Part shown: piece after piece, positions 44,894 through 53,837 of the stretch
Layout of the letters: every line of letters starts with the position of its first letter
Numbering within the stretch: the first letter of the stretch is position 1
From: Trujillonella endophytica
GTDB taxonomy: Bacteria > Actinomycetota > Actinomycetes > Mycobacteriales > Geodermatophilaceae
Assembly: GCF_019799905.1 (NCBI RefSeq)
Contig: NZ_JABGCI010000004.1
Location: 248,001-312,000, forward strand
Length of the DNA: 64,000 nt
Direction: 5' to 3'
Notes under the pieces: model-generated
The model's input: only the letters and a program-made list of their open reading frames with translations
What the model was told of the DNA's origin: nothing
Database searches by the model: none
Position numbers and translations under genes: made by a program

Positions 44894-46189
44894 TCAGACG
44901 GCGGTGACCGGCGCCTTGTCCTCGGTGCCGTGCACCTGCTTCGCGCGCCGTGCCCGCCGACGGTCCAGCCAGAGCATCGCGGGGCCGGCCGAGATGCCGT
45001 GCACGAGGACCGAGCCGAGCACGACCAGGACCGTGACCGCCCACAGCTGCTCGGCCCCGGGGATGTCGGCCTCCTCCAGGCCGTAGGCCAGGTAGTAGAG
45101 CGAGCCGACGCCGCGCACCCCGAAGAAGGCGATGGCGTTGCGCTCCCACCGCCCGGTGTCCCCGCCCAGCTGTGCCAGCCAGCCGGTGAGCGGCCGGACC
45201 ACGAGCAGCAGGAGCGCGGCGAACACGATCTCGGACCAGCCGACGTCGTCCAGCACGCCGCGCGCGACCGCACCGCCGACCAGCACGAGGACGACGACGG
45301 TGAGCAGCCGCTCCAGCTGCTCGACGTACGCGTGCAGCACCTGGTGCCGGCCGTGGGCCCGCTCGGCGGCACGCACGGTGCACGCTCCGACGAACACGGC
45401 GATGAACCCGTACCCCCCGATCAGCTCGGCCAGGCCGTACGCCAGCGCGATGCCGGTCAGGGCGATGAACCCCTCCGCCCGCTCCGCCAGGCCGACCCGC
45501 TCGGCGGGCTTGGAGAAGAAGAGCGCGCGCAGTCCCCAGCCGACGGCGATCCCCGTGCCCACGCCGGCGACGAGCCGCCACACCACGTCGACGAGCAGCC
45601 ACTCCCCCAGCCAGCCCCCCGGGGCGAGGCCCGACGCCGCGACCGCGATGGCGGCGTAGGTGAAGGGGAACGCCAGGCCGTCGTTGAGACCGGCCTCCGA
45701 GGTGAGCGCGAAGCGGGCCTCGTCCTCGCTCTCCACGTCCTCGGTGGGCTCGGCGACCTGCACCTCGCTGGCCAGGACCGGGTCGGTCGGGGCCAGCGCG
45801 GCCGCCAGCAGCAGCGCGGCGGCCGCGCCGAGGCCGAGCATCCAGCCGCCGAGCAGCGCCATGACGACGATCGACAGCGGCATCGTGATCGCGAGCAGCC
45901 GCCAGGTGGTGGACCACCGCCGCCAGCCGACCGGGCGGTCCAACGCGAGTCCCGCCCCCATCAGTGACACGATCACCACGACCTCGGTGAGGTGCACGGT
46001 GACGGTGCTGTACTCGATCGGGTCCGGCGAGGGCAGGCCGTCGACCAGCGCGAACGCGAGCACCCCGATCCCGACGAAGACCATCGGCATGGACAGGGGC
46101 GCCCGGCTCAGCGCGCGGGGGAGCAGGGCGGCCAGGAGCGTCGCGGCCCCCGCCGCGGCGTACGCCAGTCCGGTGGGGTCCAGAGTCAC
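44894..46189 (-). CDS. Na+/H+ (cation:proton) antiporter, CPA1 family
   Basis: A 431-residue polytopic membrane protein with about 12 helices. CPA1 signatures: LLAAALAPTDPVLASEVQV, then FALTSEAGLNDGLAFPFTYAA with the ion-binding ND pair, and FIAVFVGACTVR and AFFGVRGVGSLYYLAY. A cytoplasmic tail is short. Likely exchanges Na+ or K+ for H+ in pH and salt homeostasis. The GTG at 46189 starts it. Confidence 0.92.
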   Translation of the reverse strand: MTLDPTGLAYAAAGAATLLAALLPRALSRAPLSMPMVFVGIGVLAFALVDGLPSPDPIEYSTVTVHLTEVVVIVSLMGAGLALDRPVGWRRWSTTWRLLAITMPLSIVVMALLGGWMLGLGAAAALLLAAALAPTDPVLASEVQVAEPTEDVESEDEARFALTSEAGLNDGLAFPFTYAAIAVAASGLAPGGWLGEWLLVDVVWRLVAGVGTGIAVGWGLRALFFSKPAERVGLAERAEGFIALTGIALAYGLAELIGGYGFIAVFVGACTVRAAERAHGRHQVLHAYVEQLERLLTVVVLVLVGGAVARGVLDDVGWSEIVFAALLLLVVRPLTGWLAQLGGDTGRWERNAIAFFGVRGVGSLYYLAYGLEEADIPGAEQLWAVTVLVVLGSVLVHGISAGPAMLWLDRRRARRAKQVHGTEDKAPVTAV

Positions 46190-46232
46190 CTCGACAGTGT
46201 GTGGGCGACCCGCCGGGTCGGCCCGGTGAGGC

Positions 46233-47138
46233 TCAGGCGGGGCGGCGCTCCCCGCCCACCGAGGAGCGGCCGAACTCCTGACCCTGCAGCGCCTCGATGT
46301 CGCGCTCCAGCTGCGGCACCGCCGTGGCGGCGATCCGCGTCATCGCCTTCTCGGCGATCGCGCCGGTGACCAGCTGCCGCAGGGCGGCGATCGTGCCGAC
46401 CGACCGCGGCACGAAGACCCGCCGACCGCGGGTCTCGAGGTTGCCGAGGAGGGCCTGCGCGCACTCCTCGACCGAGGTGAAGGCGCCCAGCGGGCCGGGG
46501 AGCCGCTTGCGCGTCTCGGCGAAGGTGGGCAGCGCCGCCTCGGTGTCGCGCACCATGTCGGTGTCGATCCAGGTCGGGTGGGCGCTGGCCACGGTGACCC
46601 CGCGGTGGGCGACCTCCAGCCGGAGCACGTCGCCGAACCGCTCGACGCCGGCCTTGGACGCGCAGTAGGCGCTCATGCCGGGCAGCACGGTGAACGCGGC
46701 GGCGGAGCTGATCAGCAGCACGTGCCCGCGGCGCTTCACGATCTCCGGCAGGGCCGCGTGCACGGTCAGCATCGTGCCGGTCAGGTTGACCTCGATGGTC
46801 CGCGCCAGGGCGTGCGCCGAGCTGGTCATGACCGTGGTCAGCGGCGCGATGCCGGCGTTGGCCACGACGACGTCCAGCCCGCCGGAGGTGTCGACCACCC
46901 GCTGCACAGCCGTCCGCAGCGCCTCGGGGTCGGTCACGTCGCACTCGACCCACAGGTGCTCGGGGCCGAGCTCGTCGGCGACCCGCGCCAGCAGCTCCGG
47001 CTCCAGGCCGGCCAGGGCCACCCGGGCGCCGCGGGCGGCGGCCTTGCGGGCGAGGGCGGCGCCGATCCCCCGGGCCGCGCCGGTGATGAGGACCGTCTTG
47101 CCCGCCAGGGGTGTGCGCGTGCGGGACAGAAGCGCCAT
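46233..47138 (-). CDS. Short-chain dehydrogenase/reductase
   Basis: A 301-residue classical SDR: VLITGAARGIGAALARKAA cofactor site, VVVANAGIAP, ISSAAAFTVLPGMSAYCASKAGVERF with the Ser-Tyr-Lys triad (YxxxK). A C-terminal extension of ~70 residues resembles the membrane-associated SDRs found with Baeyer-Villiger monooxygenases. ATG at 47138 after GGGAG. It is transcribed away from the monooxygenase operon, across two TetR-like operators, and may supply its ketone substrate from an alcohol. Confidence 0.9.
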   Translation of the reverse strand: MALLSRTRTPLAGKTVLITGAARGIGAALARKAAARGARVALAGLEPELLARVADELGPEHLWVECDVTDPEALRTAVQRVVDTSGGLDVVVANAGIAPLTTVMTSSAHALARTIEVNLTGTMLTVHAALPEIVKRRGHVLLISSAAAFTVLPGMSAYCASKAGVERFGDVLRLEVAHRGVTVASAHPTWIDTDMVRDTEAALPTFAETRKRLPGPLGAFTSVEECAQALLGNLETRGRRVFVPRSVGTIAALRQLVTGAIAEKAMTRIAATAVPQLERDIEALQGQEFGRSSVGGERRPA

Positions 47139-47169
47139 CGGGGACTCCCAGGGGGCTCGGTGCGCTCGT

Positions 47170-47186
47170 GTTGAGCACTGCTCAAC
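47170..47186. promoter_or_regulatory. TetR-type operator 1
   Basis: GTTGAGC-ACT-GCTCAAC, perfect 7-bp arms around 3 bp. It overlaps the -35 of the rightward promoter and lies near the start site of the leftward one. The TetR gene at 49772 in the rightward operon is the likely regulator. Confidence 0.75.
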
Positions 47187-47200
47187 TGCCGTTGTAGCTT
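47171..47200 (+). promoter_or_regulatory. Rightward promoter of the monooxygenase operon
   Basis: TTGAGC (47171-47176), an 18-bp spacer and TAGCTT (47195-47200) form a sigma-A-like promoter. A start near 47207 would place operator 2 at the start site and give a leader of about 50 nt to the GTG at 47260. Confidence 0.45.
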
Positions 47201-47219
47201 GTTGACCGTTGCTCAGCAA
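47191..47219 (-). promoter_or_regulatory. Leftward promoter of the SDR gene
   Basis: On the reverse strand TTGCTG (47219-47214), 17 bp and TACAAC (47196-47191) form a sigma-A-like promoter, with operator 2 between the hexamers and operator 1 just downstream. Confidence 0.45.
47201..47217. promoter_or_regulatory. TetR-type operator 2 (imperfect)
   Basis: GTTGACCGTTGCTCAGC repeats operator 1 with substitutions in both arms, its start 31 bp from that of operator 1. Two related sites in one divergent control region suggest cooperative repression. Confidence 0.6.
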
Positions 47220-47259
47220 GCCGACGACGCGACACCGACCACGCAGGGAGCGCCAGACG

Positions 47260-48798
47260 GTGACCAGCACGCTCGAGACCCAGCCGGCGGCCGTCGAGGC
47301 GCCCGCGGGGCACCCCCGCACCGTGCGGGTGGCCATCATCGGGACCGGCTTCGCCGGCCTGGGCATGGCCATCTCCCTGCTCCGCAGGGGGGAGGACGAC
47401 CTCGTCCTGCTCGAGCGCGCCGACGACGTCGGGGGCACCTGGCGCGACAACGCCTACCCGGGCGCGGCCTGCGACGTGCAGTCGAACCTCTACTCGTTCT
47501 CCTTCGCGCCGAACCCGGACTGGCCGCGGTCGTACTCGGAGCAGCCGGAGATCCAGGCCTACCTGCAGGCGACCGCCGACCGCTACGGCGTCCGCGACAA
47601 GTGCGTCTTCGGCGCCGAGGTCACCGCCGCGCGCTGGGACGACGCCGCCGGTCAGTGGGTGGTCACCACGACCGCCGGGGAGTTCCGCGCCACCGTGCTG
47701 ATCTCGGCCGCCGGCGCCCTGGCCGACCCCACCTACCCCGACATCCCGGGCCTGGACTCCTTCGCCGGCACCGTCATGCACTCGGCCCGCTGGGACGGCG
47801 ACCACGACCTCACCGGCGAGCGGGTCGCCGTCATCGGCACCGGCGCCTCGGCGATCCAGATCGTCCCGGCCATCCAGCCGCGGGTCGACAGCCTCGCGGT
47901 CTACCAGCGGACGCCGCCGTGGATCGTCCCGCGCACCGACCACCCGGTGAAGCCGTGGGTGCAGCGCCTCTACCGCTGGCTGCCCGGCTTCCAGAAGCTC
48001 GTCCGCGCCGTGCTCTACGTCGTCCGCGAGTTCCTCGTGGTCGGCATGGCCAAGCAGCGGCGCCTCCTCAAGCCGGTCGGGAGGGTGGCGAGGGCGCACC
48101 TGGCGCGCCAGGTGCGCGACCCGCAGCTGCGGAGGGCGCTCACGCCGGACTACACGATCGGCTGCAAGCGGATCCTGATCAGCAACGACTACTACCCGGC
48201 GGTCTCGGCGCCGAACGCCGAGCTGGTGACCGCCGGCATCGCCGAGATCCGGCCGCACTCGGTGGTCACCCGCGACGGCCTGGAGCGGCCCACCGACACG
48301 ATCGTGCTCGCCACCGGCTTCCACGTGACCGACCTGCCGATCGCCGAGCGCATCGCCGGCCGCGAGGGGCGCACGCTGGCCGAGGTGTGGGCCGGCGGCA
48401 TGGTGAGCAACCGCAGCACCACCGTGGCCGGCTTCCCGAACCTGTTCCTGCTGGTCGGACCGAACGTCGGCGTCGGCCACACGTCGATGGTCTACATGAT
48501 CGAGTCCCAGGTCGCCTACGTCGACGACGCGCTGCAGACCATGGCCGCCGAGGGCCTGGCCGTGCTGGAGACCACCCCCGAGGCCCAGCGGGCCTACCGG
48601 GACCTCATCGCCGCGCGGTCGAAGGGCACCGTCTGGCTCGCCGGCGGCTGCGCCTCCTGGTACCTCGACCGGCACGGGCACAACACCACGCTGTGGCCGG
48701 ACTTCACCTTCCGCTTCCGGCGGATGACCCGGCGGCTGGACCGCGAGAACTACGTCGGGACGCCGGCCGCCGAGCGCACCTCGGAGGTGGCGGCGTGA
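47260..48798 (+). CDS. Flavin-binding Baeyer-Villiger-type monooxygenase
   Basis: A 512-residue FAD/NADPH monooxygenase. FAD site VAIIGTGFAGLGMAISL, ERADDVGGTWRDNAYPGAACDV (the GGTW and the fingerprint-like region), NADP site VAVIGTGASAIQIVP, and ATGFHVTD. It would insert oxygen into ketones to give esters. GTG at 47260 after GGGAG. It is the first gene of an operon with an esterase and a TetR regulator, and is divergent from the SDR. Confidence 0.92.
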   Translation: MTSTLETQPAAVEAPAGHPRTVRVAIIGTGFAGLGMAISLLRRGEDDLVLLERADDVGGTWRDNAYPGAACDVQSNLYSFSFAPNPDWPRSYSEQPEIQAYLQATADRYGVRDKCVFGAEVTAARWDDAAGQWVVTTTAGEFRATVLISAAGALADPTYPDIPGLDSFAGTVMHSARWDGDHDLTGERVAVIGTGASAIQIVPAIQPRVDSLAVYQRTPPWIVPRTDHPVKPWVQRLYRWLPGFQKLVRAVLYVVREFLVVGMAKQRRLLKPVGRVARAHLARQVRDPQLRRALTPDYTIGCKRILISNDYYPAVSAPNAELVTAGIAEIRPHSVVTRDGLERPTDTIVLATGFHVTDLPIAERIAGREGRTLAEVWAGGMVSNRSTTVAGFPNLFLLVGPNVGVGHTSMVYMIESQVAYVDDALQTMAAEGLAVLETTPEAQRAYRDLIAARSKGTVWLAGGCASWYLDRHGHNTTLWPDFTFRFRRMTRRLDRENYVGTPAAERTSEVAA

Positions 48799-49757
48799 CT
48801 CCGGCCCACGAGCTGACGCGGACTCGCGAGCGGCGGACGGCCGCCGTCCGCACCGACGACGGCGCCCTGCTGCACGCCACGGTCGACGGCTCGGACGACG
48901 CCCCGGTGACCCTCGTCCTGGCCCACGGCTGGACGCTGTCGCAGGCCTCGTGGAACGACCCGGTGGCCCTCCTCGTCCCGCGCATCGCCGCCGGCGGGCT
49001 GCGGCTGGTCCGCTACGACCAGCGCGGCCACGGGCGCTCCACCTGGGCACCGGGGGACGACGACCCGACCGCGGTCACCATCGACCGGCTGGGCCTGGAC
49101 ATGGGCTGCGTGCTCGACCAGCTGGCACCCCGCGGCCCGGTGGTCGTCGCCGGCCACTCGATGGGCGGCATGACGATCATGTGCCTGGCCGCGGCCCGGC
49201 CGGAGCTGTTCGGCGACCACGTGCGCGGCGCGCTGCTGGTGTCGACCTCCGCCGGCGACCTCGCGCCCGAGCCGCGGACCCCCGCGGAGAAGGTGGTCCG
49301 CCGACTCACCCCCGGGCTGGTCACCGCGGCCCTGGGCGGCGCGCGCGTCGTCGAGCGGCTGCGGCAGCTGACCCCGCCGTCCAGCCGCCAGCACCAGAGG
49401 ATCGTCCGCGGGCTGCTCTACGGCGCCGACGCGACCGACGAGATGGTCCGCGAGGGAGCGGAGATCATGCACGCCTCCACGGTGCGCTCCTTCGCCGTCT
49501 TCTACCCGGCCCTCGGCGGGCACGACAAGCGCACCGAGCTGGCCGCGCTCTCCCGCGTGCCGGTGGAGGTCCTGGTCGGTAGCAGCGACAAGCTGACGCC
49601 GGTGCGGCACAGCCGCCAGCTGGCGCAGGCCCTGCCCGACGCGGCGATGCACGTCGAGCCCCGCACGGGCCACATGCTGCTGCAGGAGCGGCCGCAGCTG
49701 GTCGTCGACGCCCTCGGCCGACTGCTCGCCGCAGCAGTCGACCGGGTCGTCGCCTGA
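48795..49757 (+). CDS. Alpha/beta-fold hydrolase (esterase)
   Basis: A 320-residue hydrolase: oxyanion region LVLAHGWTLSQASW, RYDQRGHGRSTW, nucleophile elbow VAGHSMGGMTIM (Ser), and late Asp/His in VLVGSSDKLTPV and EPRTGHMLL. The GTG overlaps the monooxygenase stop. It probably hydrolyses the ester made by that enzyme. Confidence 0.9.
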   Translation: MTPAHELTRTRERRTAAVRTDDGALLHATVDGSDDAPVTLVLAHGWTLSQASWNDPVALLVPRIAAGGLRLVRYDQRGHGRSTWAPGDDDPTAVTIDRLGLDMGCVLDQLAPRGPVVVAGHSMGGMTIMCLAAARPELFGDHVRGALLVSTSAGDLAPEPRTPAEKVVRRLTPGLVTAALGGARVVERLRQLTPPSSRQHQRIVRGLLYGADATDEMVREGAEIMHASTVRSFAVFYPALGGHDKRTELAALSRVPVEVLVGSSDKLTPVRHSRQLAQALPDAAMHVEPRTGHMLLQERPQLVVDALGRLLAAAVDRVVA

Positions 49758-49771
49758 GCGGGGATCCCGCC

Positions 49772-50350
49772 GTGACCCACGCCCCCGTGCCGCCCCGGCG
49801 CCGGTCGGCGGGCGACCGGCGGGCCCAGCTGGTCGCCATCGGCCTGGAGCTGCTGCCCACCACGCCGGTGCAGGAGCTCACGATCGACGAGGTGGCCCGG
49901 CGGGCCGGGATCAGCCGCAGCCTGCTGTTCCACTACTTCGCCAGCAAGCGGGATTACTACACCGCGGTCACCCGGGCCGCGGCCGACGTCCTCCTCGAGC
50001 ACCTCGCGCCGCGGCCGGGGCTGCCGGCCGACGAGCAGGCCACCGGCATGCTGGAGCGCTACGTCGGCTGGGTGGAGACCTACCGGGACGCGCACCTGTC
50101 GTTCGTCCGCGGCGCCGCGGCCGGCGACCCCTGGGTGGCCGGGATCTACGAGGAGACCCGCGAGGCGCTGGTCGACCTGACCCTGACCGCGCTGGAGCTC
50201 CCCGACGACGCACGGCGCCGACAGCTCGTGCGGGCCTGGTTCGCGTTCACCGAGGACCTGGTCATCCAGTGGGTGCGCGAGCCGACGATGGAGCGCGCCG
50301 AGCTGGTGGCACTCCTCCGCGGCTTCCTCACCAGCCTGCTCGACGCCTAG
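49772..50350 (+). CDS. TetR/AcrR-family transcriptional regulator
   Basis: A 192-residue repressor. The HTH is ELTIDEVARRAGISRSLLFHYFASKRDYYTAVTRAA near residues 35-70; the rest is the helical ligand-binding domain. It lies 14 bp after the hydrolase stop in the same operon, so autoregulation through the two operators at 47170-47217 is likely. The start is a GTG. Confidence 0.92.
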   Translation: MTHAPVPPRRRSAGDRRAQLVAIGLELLPTTPVQELTIDEVARRAGISRSLLFHYFASKRDYYTAVTRAAADVLLEHLAPRPGLPADEQATGMLERYVGWVETYRDAHLSFVRGAAAGDPWVAGIYEETREALVDLTLTALELPDDARRRQLVRAWFAFTEDLVIQWVREPTMERAELVALLRGFLTSLLDA

Positions 50351-50352
50351 CC

Positions 50353-50428
50353 GGAGGACCCCCGTCTCCGGCCCTCTCGCAGGGGCCCGCCGCGAGTTCG
50401 CGAGCGGTGGGGGGCGAGAGGGTCCTCC
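50353..50428. repeat. Nested-hairpin element, copy A
   Basis: Outer arms GGAGGACC (50353-50360) and GGTCCTCC (50421-50428), middle arms CCCTCTCGC (50372-50380) and GCGAGAGGG (50414-50422), inner CGCGAGTTCGCG. It fills the gap between the convergent TetR and acyltransferase genes and may terminate both. Confidence 0.7.
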
Positions 50429-50430
50429 TG

Positions 50431-51192
50431 CTAGCCGGCGAGGGCCTCCGGCGCGCGGTCGGCGGCCTCCGACGCCGGCGGCTGGAGACGGCTGACCGCC
50501 TCCGACGCGCTGACGCCGGCGTCCATCGACTTCTTCACCTGGGCGCCGTAGACGTCCACGTACTCCTGGCCCGACATCGTCATGACCTCGTACATGATCT
50601 CGTCGGTGATCGACCGCTCGACGAAGCGGTCGCCGGCCAGCCCCTCGTAGCGGGAGAAGTCCAGCGGGCGGCCGAACGTCACGGTGACCTTCGGCAGGTG
50701 CCGGCCGATCAGCGGGAGGTCCCGCTTCTCGTAGACCATCGCCACCGGCACGACGGGGACGCCGGTCTCCAGCGCCATCCGCGCCACACCGATCTTGCCG
50801 CGGAAGAGCCGGCCGTCGGGCGAGCGCGTGCCCTCCGGGTAGATGCCCAGCAGCTTGCCGGCGCGCAGGATGCGGATGCCCGTGCGGATGGCGTCCTCGG
50901 CCGCCGACGCGCTGGAGCGGTCGATCGGCACCTGGCCGGCACCGGAGAAGAAGGCGCGCTGCAGGAAGCCCTTCACGCCCGTGCCGGTGAAGTACTCCGC
51001 CTTGGCGAGGAAGGTCACCCGCCGGCGCAGCTGCATCGGCATGAAGACCCAGTCCGCCGCCGAGAGGTGGTTGCTCGCCAGGATCGCCGCGCCGGTGCGG
51101 GGCACGTTCTCAACCCCCTCGGCCTGCGGGCGGAACACGACCGTGGCCAACGGCCCGATCGCCACGTACTTGAGGAACCAGTAGAACAACAC
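50431..51192 (-). CDS. 1-acyl-sn-glycerol-3-phosphate acyltransferase (PlsC-like)
   Basis: A 253-residue acyltransferase: an N-terminal hydrophobic FYWFLKYVAIGPLATVVF, then the catalytic box LASNHLSAADWVF (H-x4-D), GQVPIDRSS and IYPEGTRSPDGRLFRGKIG (EGTR). It acylates lysophosphatidate or a similar acceptor at the membrane, and matches the mycobacterial Rv2182c position. GGGAGG is 1 bp from the GTG at 51192 but 4 bp from the TTG at 51189, so that TTG may be the true start. Confidence 0.92.
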   Translation of the reverse strand: MLFYWFLKYVAIGPLATVVFRPQAEGVENVPRTGAAILASNHLSAADWVFMPMQLRRRVTFLAKAEYFTGTGVKGFLQRAFFSGAGQVPIDRSSASAAEDAIRTGIRILRAGKLLGIYPEGTRSPDGRLFRGKIGVARMALETGVPVVPVAMVYEKRDLPLIGRHLPKVTVTFGRPLDFSRYEGLAGDRFVERSITDEIMYEVMTMSGQEYVDVYGAQVKKSMDAGVSASEAVSRLQPPASEAADRAPEALAG

Positions 51193-51305
51193 GCCTCCCT
51201 CGGGAACTGTCAGACTAAGGAGCCGCGCGGCGGATGGACAATCCGCCCGCCCCCGTACCGTGACCGCAGCCGGGGCAGGCACCGCCCCGCACGCCGAGGA
51301 GACCC

Positions 51306-52100
51306 GTGCCCCCGACCCAGCCGTCGTCCGTCGTCCCCGGCGCGGAGCCGTTCGCCTTCCCCGGCGGACCGGCCGGCGGAGGCACCGGCGTCCTGCTGGT
51401 CCACGGCTTCACCGGGTCCCCGTTCAGCATGCGGCCGTGGGGTGAGCACCTGGCGGCCGAGGGCTTCGCCGTCCGCGCCCCGCTCCTGCCCGGGCACGGC
51501 ACCCGCTGGCAGGACTGCAACCTCTCCACCGAGCAGGACTGGGTCGACGCGGTCACCGGCGCCCTCGACGAGCTGCGCGCCGAGTGCGACCGCGTCGTGG
51601 TCGCCGGGCTGTCGATGGGCGGCACGCTGGCGATCCGGCTGGCCGAGCTGCGGCCCGAGGACGTCGCCGCGCTGGTCCTGGTCAACCCGTCGCTGCTCAC
51701 CGAGCGGCTGGACGCCAAGCTCCTGCCGGTGCTGGCGCGGCTGACGCCGAGCTGGAAGGCGATCGCCAACGACGTCAAGAAGCCGGGCGTCGACGAGAAG
51801 GCCTATGCCAAGCTGCCGACCCGCGCCGTCCTCGGGCTGCGCCGGCTCTGGACGGCCACCCGTGCGGACCTCGCCCGCCTCACCGCGCCGCTGCTGGTGT
51901 TCCGCAGCGTGACCGACCACGTCGTCGAGCCGGCCTCGGTCCGCGTCCTGCTGGCCGGGGTCTCCAGCAGCGACACCACCGAGGTCCTGCTCCAGGACAG
52001 CTACCACGTGGCGACGCTGGACAACGACGCACCGATGATCTTCGAGCGGTCCGCGGCGTGGATCCGCGAGCGCGTCCCGGCGCGGGAGGGCGGCGCGTGA
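51306..52100 (+). CDS. Alpha/beta-fold hydrolase (carboxylesterase/monoacylglycerol lipase-like)
   Basis: A 264-residue esterase resembling Est30/YvaK: LLVHGFTGSPFSMRPW, LLPGHGTRWQDC, nucleophile GLSMGGTLAIRL, Asp in VFRSVTDHVVEP and His in LQDSYHVATLDND. It starts at a GTG after GAGGAG. Its stop overlaps the start of the next gene. It likely acts on acylglycerols or small esters. Confidence 0.9.
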   Translation: MPPTQPSSVVPGAEPFAFPGGPAGGGTGVLLVHGFTGSPFSMRPWGEHLAAEGFAVRAPLLPGHGTRWQDCNLSTEQDWVDAVTGALDELRAECDRVVVAGLSMGGTLAIRLAELRPEDVAALVLVNPSLLTERLDAKLLPVLARLTPSWKAIANDVKKPGVDEKAYAKLPTRAVLGLRRLWTATRADLARLTAPLLVFRSVTDHVVEPASVRVLLAGVSSSDTTEVLLQDSYHVATLDNDAPMIFERSAAWIRERVPAREGGA

Positions 52101-52801
52101 CGGCCCCGCGGCGCGGTCGGCGGGACAACGGTCTCGACGCCGCCCTGTGGTCCCCGCTGCAGGACGTGGACCCGCGGGTCGGCGAGCACCTGCTCGACGT
52201 GCTCCGGGACGCCGGCATCGCCGCGTACCTGGAACCGGCGACCGACGTCGGCCCGTACACCCGCACCGTGTTCCTGCCCAGCCCGCCCAGCGACCGGCTC
52301 TTCGTCGACCGGTCGCGCGTGCTCGAGGGGCGCGAGCTGGTCGCGCAGCACGGGGACGAGCACGTCCCCGAGGGCGCGGGCGCCCAGTCCCCCGGCCCGC
52401 TCCCCGAGCGCCTCCCCGTCCGCCGTGACGTGGACGAGGACGCCGAGTGGGCGCGGATCGTCGCGGCGTTCGAGGCGGAGAACGGCCGTGTCGTCGTCGA
52501 CCGCGGACCGGCCGACGTCCCGCCGCCGACCCCGCACGAGGTCCCGGTGCTCGACCGCCCCGACGAGCACTTCGAGCCCCCACCGGCGCCGCCCGTGGGC
52601 CTGCCCTCGCCGAACTCGCTGTACGCCAGCCTGCTCATCGCGGCGGGCGCGCTGCTCGTCATCGCGCCGGGGGCCGTCGGGCTCACCCTCGACATCGGCC
52701 TGGTGCTCGGCGTCGCCGCCGTCTTCGGCGGGGTCTTCATGCTGGTGTCGCGGATGCGCGAGCGCTCGGTCGACGACGGCGACGACGGCGCCGTCGTCTG
52801 A
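52097..52801 (+). CDS. Hypothetical protein with C-terminal membrane hairpin
   Basis: A 234-residue protein: an N-terminal ~65-residue domain (DAALWSPLQDVDPRVGEHLLDVLRDAGIAAYLEPA) resembling a small binding domain, a Pro/Asp-rich linker, and two hydrophobic helices near the end (LYASLLIAAGALLVIAPGAVGL and GLVLGVAAVFGGVFMLV). The family is not recognised. The GTG overlaps the esterase stop. Confidence 0.75.
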   Translation: MTAPRRGRRDNGLDAALWSPLQDVDPRVGEHLLDVLRDAGIAAYLEPATDVGPYTRTVFLPSPPSDRLFVDRSRVLEGRELVAQHGDEHVPEGAGAQSPGPLPERLPVRRDVDEDAEWARIVAAFEAENGRVVVDRGPADVPPPTPHEVPVLDRPDEHFEPPPAPPVGLPSPNSLYASLLIAAGALLVIAPGAVGLTLDIGLVLGVAAVFGGVFMLVSRMRERSVDDGDDGAVV

Positions 52802-52818
52802 GAGGACCCCTCGAAGGA

Positions 52819-52869
52819 CCCTCCTGCCCCCCACCGCTCGCTCGCTCGCGGCGGGACCCTGCAGGAGGG
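52819..52869. repeat. Nested-hairpin element, copy B
   Basis: CCCTCCTGC (52819-52827) pairs with GCAGGAGGG (52861-52869) around a CCCACCGCTCGC…GCGGCGGG core. It lies between convergent genes, 17 bp after one stop and 4 bp before the other. Confidence 0.7.
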
Positions 52870-52873
52870 CCGA

Positions 52874-53836
52874 TCAGCCTGCGGTCGGCAGGCGGACGAG
52901 GTCGGCGGCCCCCACGAGGCCGGCCTGGGGCCCGAGGGCGGCGGCCACCACCTCGGGGCCCGGCCGGAAGCCACGGCCGGGCAGGGCCCGGCGCAGCCGC
53001 TCGCGCGCCGGCCCCAGCACCGCTTCCCCGAGCGCGCTGACGCCGCCGCCGATGACGACGACGTCGGGGTCGAGGACGGCGGAGAGGTCGGCGATCCCCT
53101 GACCCAGCCAGTGCCCGACCTCGGCGATCAGCTCACCGGCCAGGGCGTCGCCCGCGGCGGCGGCCTGCGCGACGTCCTCGCCGGTGAGGGCGTCGGCCCG
53201 GCCGGACACCCGTTCCAGCAGCCGGGCCGCCGCCGCCGGGGAGTTGACGGCGACCTCCCGCGCGGTCTGGGCCAGGGCCGTGCCGCTGGCGTACTGCTCC
53301 CAGCAGCCGCGGTTGCCGCAGGCGCACAGCCGGCCGTCCGGGACGACCCGCATGTGCCCCCACTCCCCCGCGACGCCGTGCGCGCCGCGCTGGAGCCGGC
53401 CGCCGAGCACGATGCCGCCCCCGATGCCGGTGCCCAGCGTGATCACCAGCGCCAGTTCCGCGCCGCGTGCGGCACCGAAGCGGTACTCGGCCCAGGCCGC
53501 GGCGTCGGCGTCGTTGCCCACCCACAGCGGCAGCTGCAGCCGGCGCGCCAGGTCCCGGCGCAGCGAGGTGTTCCGCCACGCCAGGTGCGGGCTGAACAGC
53601 ACCGTGTCGCCGGTGCGGTCGAACCAGCCCGCGGCGCCGACCCCGACCCCGACCAGCGGCTCGGCGGCGGCAGCAGCGAGCTCCTCGACGACGGCGACGA
53701 TCGCGTCCTCGGTCTCGGCCGGCGACGCGCCGGGGGTGCTGCGCCCGGCGGTGCGCAGCACGACTCCCTCGTCGGTGACCAGCCCACCGGCGACCTTGGT
53801 GCCGCCGATGTCCACGCCGACGGCGGTGCCGGTCAC
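52874..53836 (-). CDS. glk: ROK-family glucokinase
   Basis: A 320-residue ROK kinase. Phosphate loop VGVDIGGTKVAGGLV, substrate region GNDADAAAWAEY, GTGIGGGIVLGG and the zinc motif GEWGHMRVVPDGRLCACGNRGCWEQYASG (Cys-x-Cys-x4-Cys). It phosphorylates glucose with ATP. GTG start; 1 bp from the stop of the upstream small gene, so it ends the four-gene leftward operon. Confidence 0.93.
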   Translation of the reverse strand: MTGTAVGVDIGGTKVAGGLVTDEGVVLRTAGRSTPGASPAETEDAIVAVVEELAAAAAEPLVGVGVGAAGWFDRTGDTVLFSPHLAWRNTSLRRDLARRLQLPLWVGNDADAAAWAEYRFGAARGAELALVITLGTGIGGGIVLGGRLQRGAHGVAGEWGHMRVVPDGRLCACGNRGCWEQYASGTALAQTAREVAVNSPAAAARLLERVSGRADALTGEDVAQAAAAGDALAGELIAEVGHWLGQGIADLSAVLDPDVVVIGGGVSALGEAVLGPARERLRRALPGRGFRPGPEVVAAALGPQAGLVGAADLVRLPTAG

Positions 53837-53837
53837 C

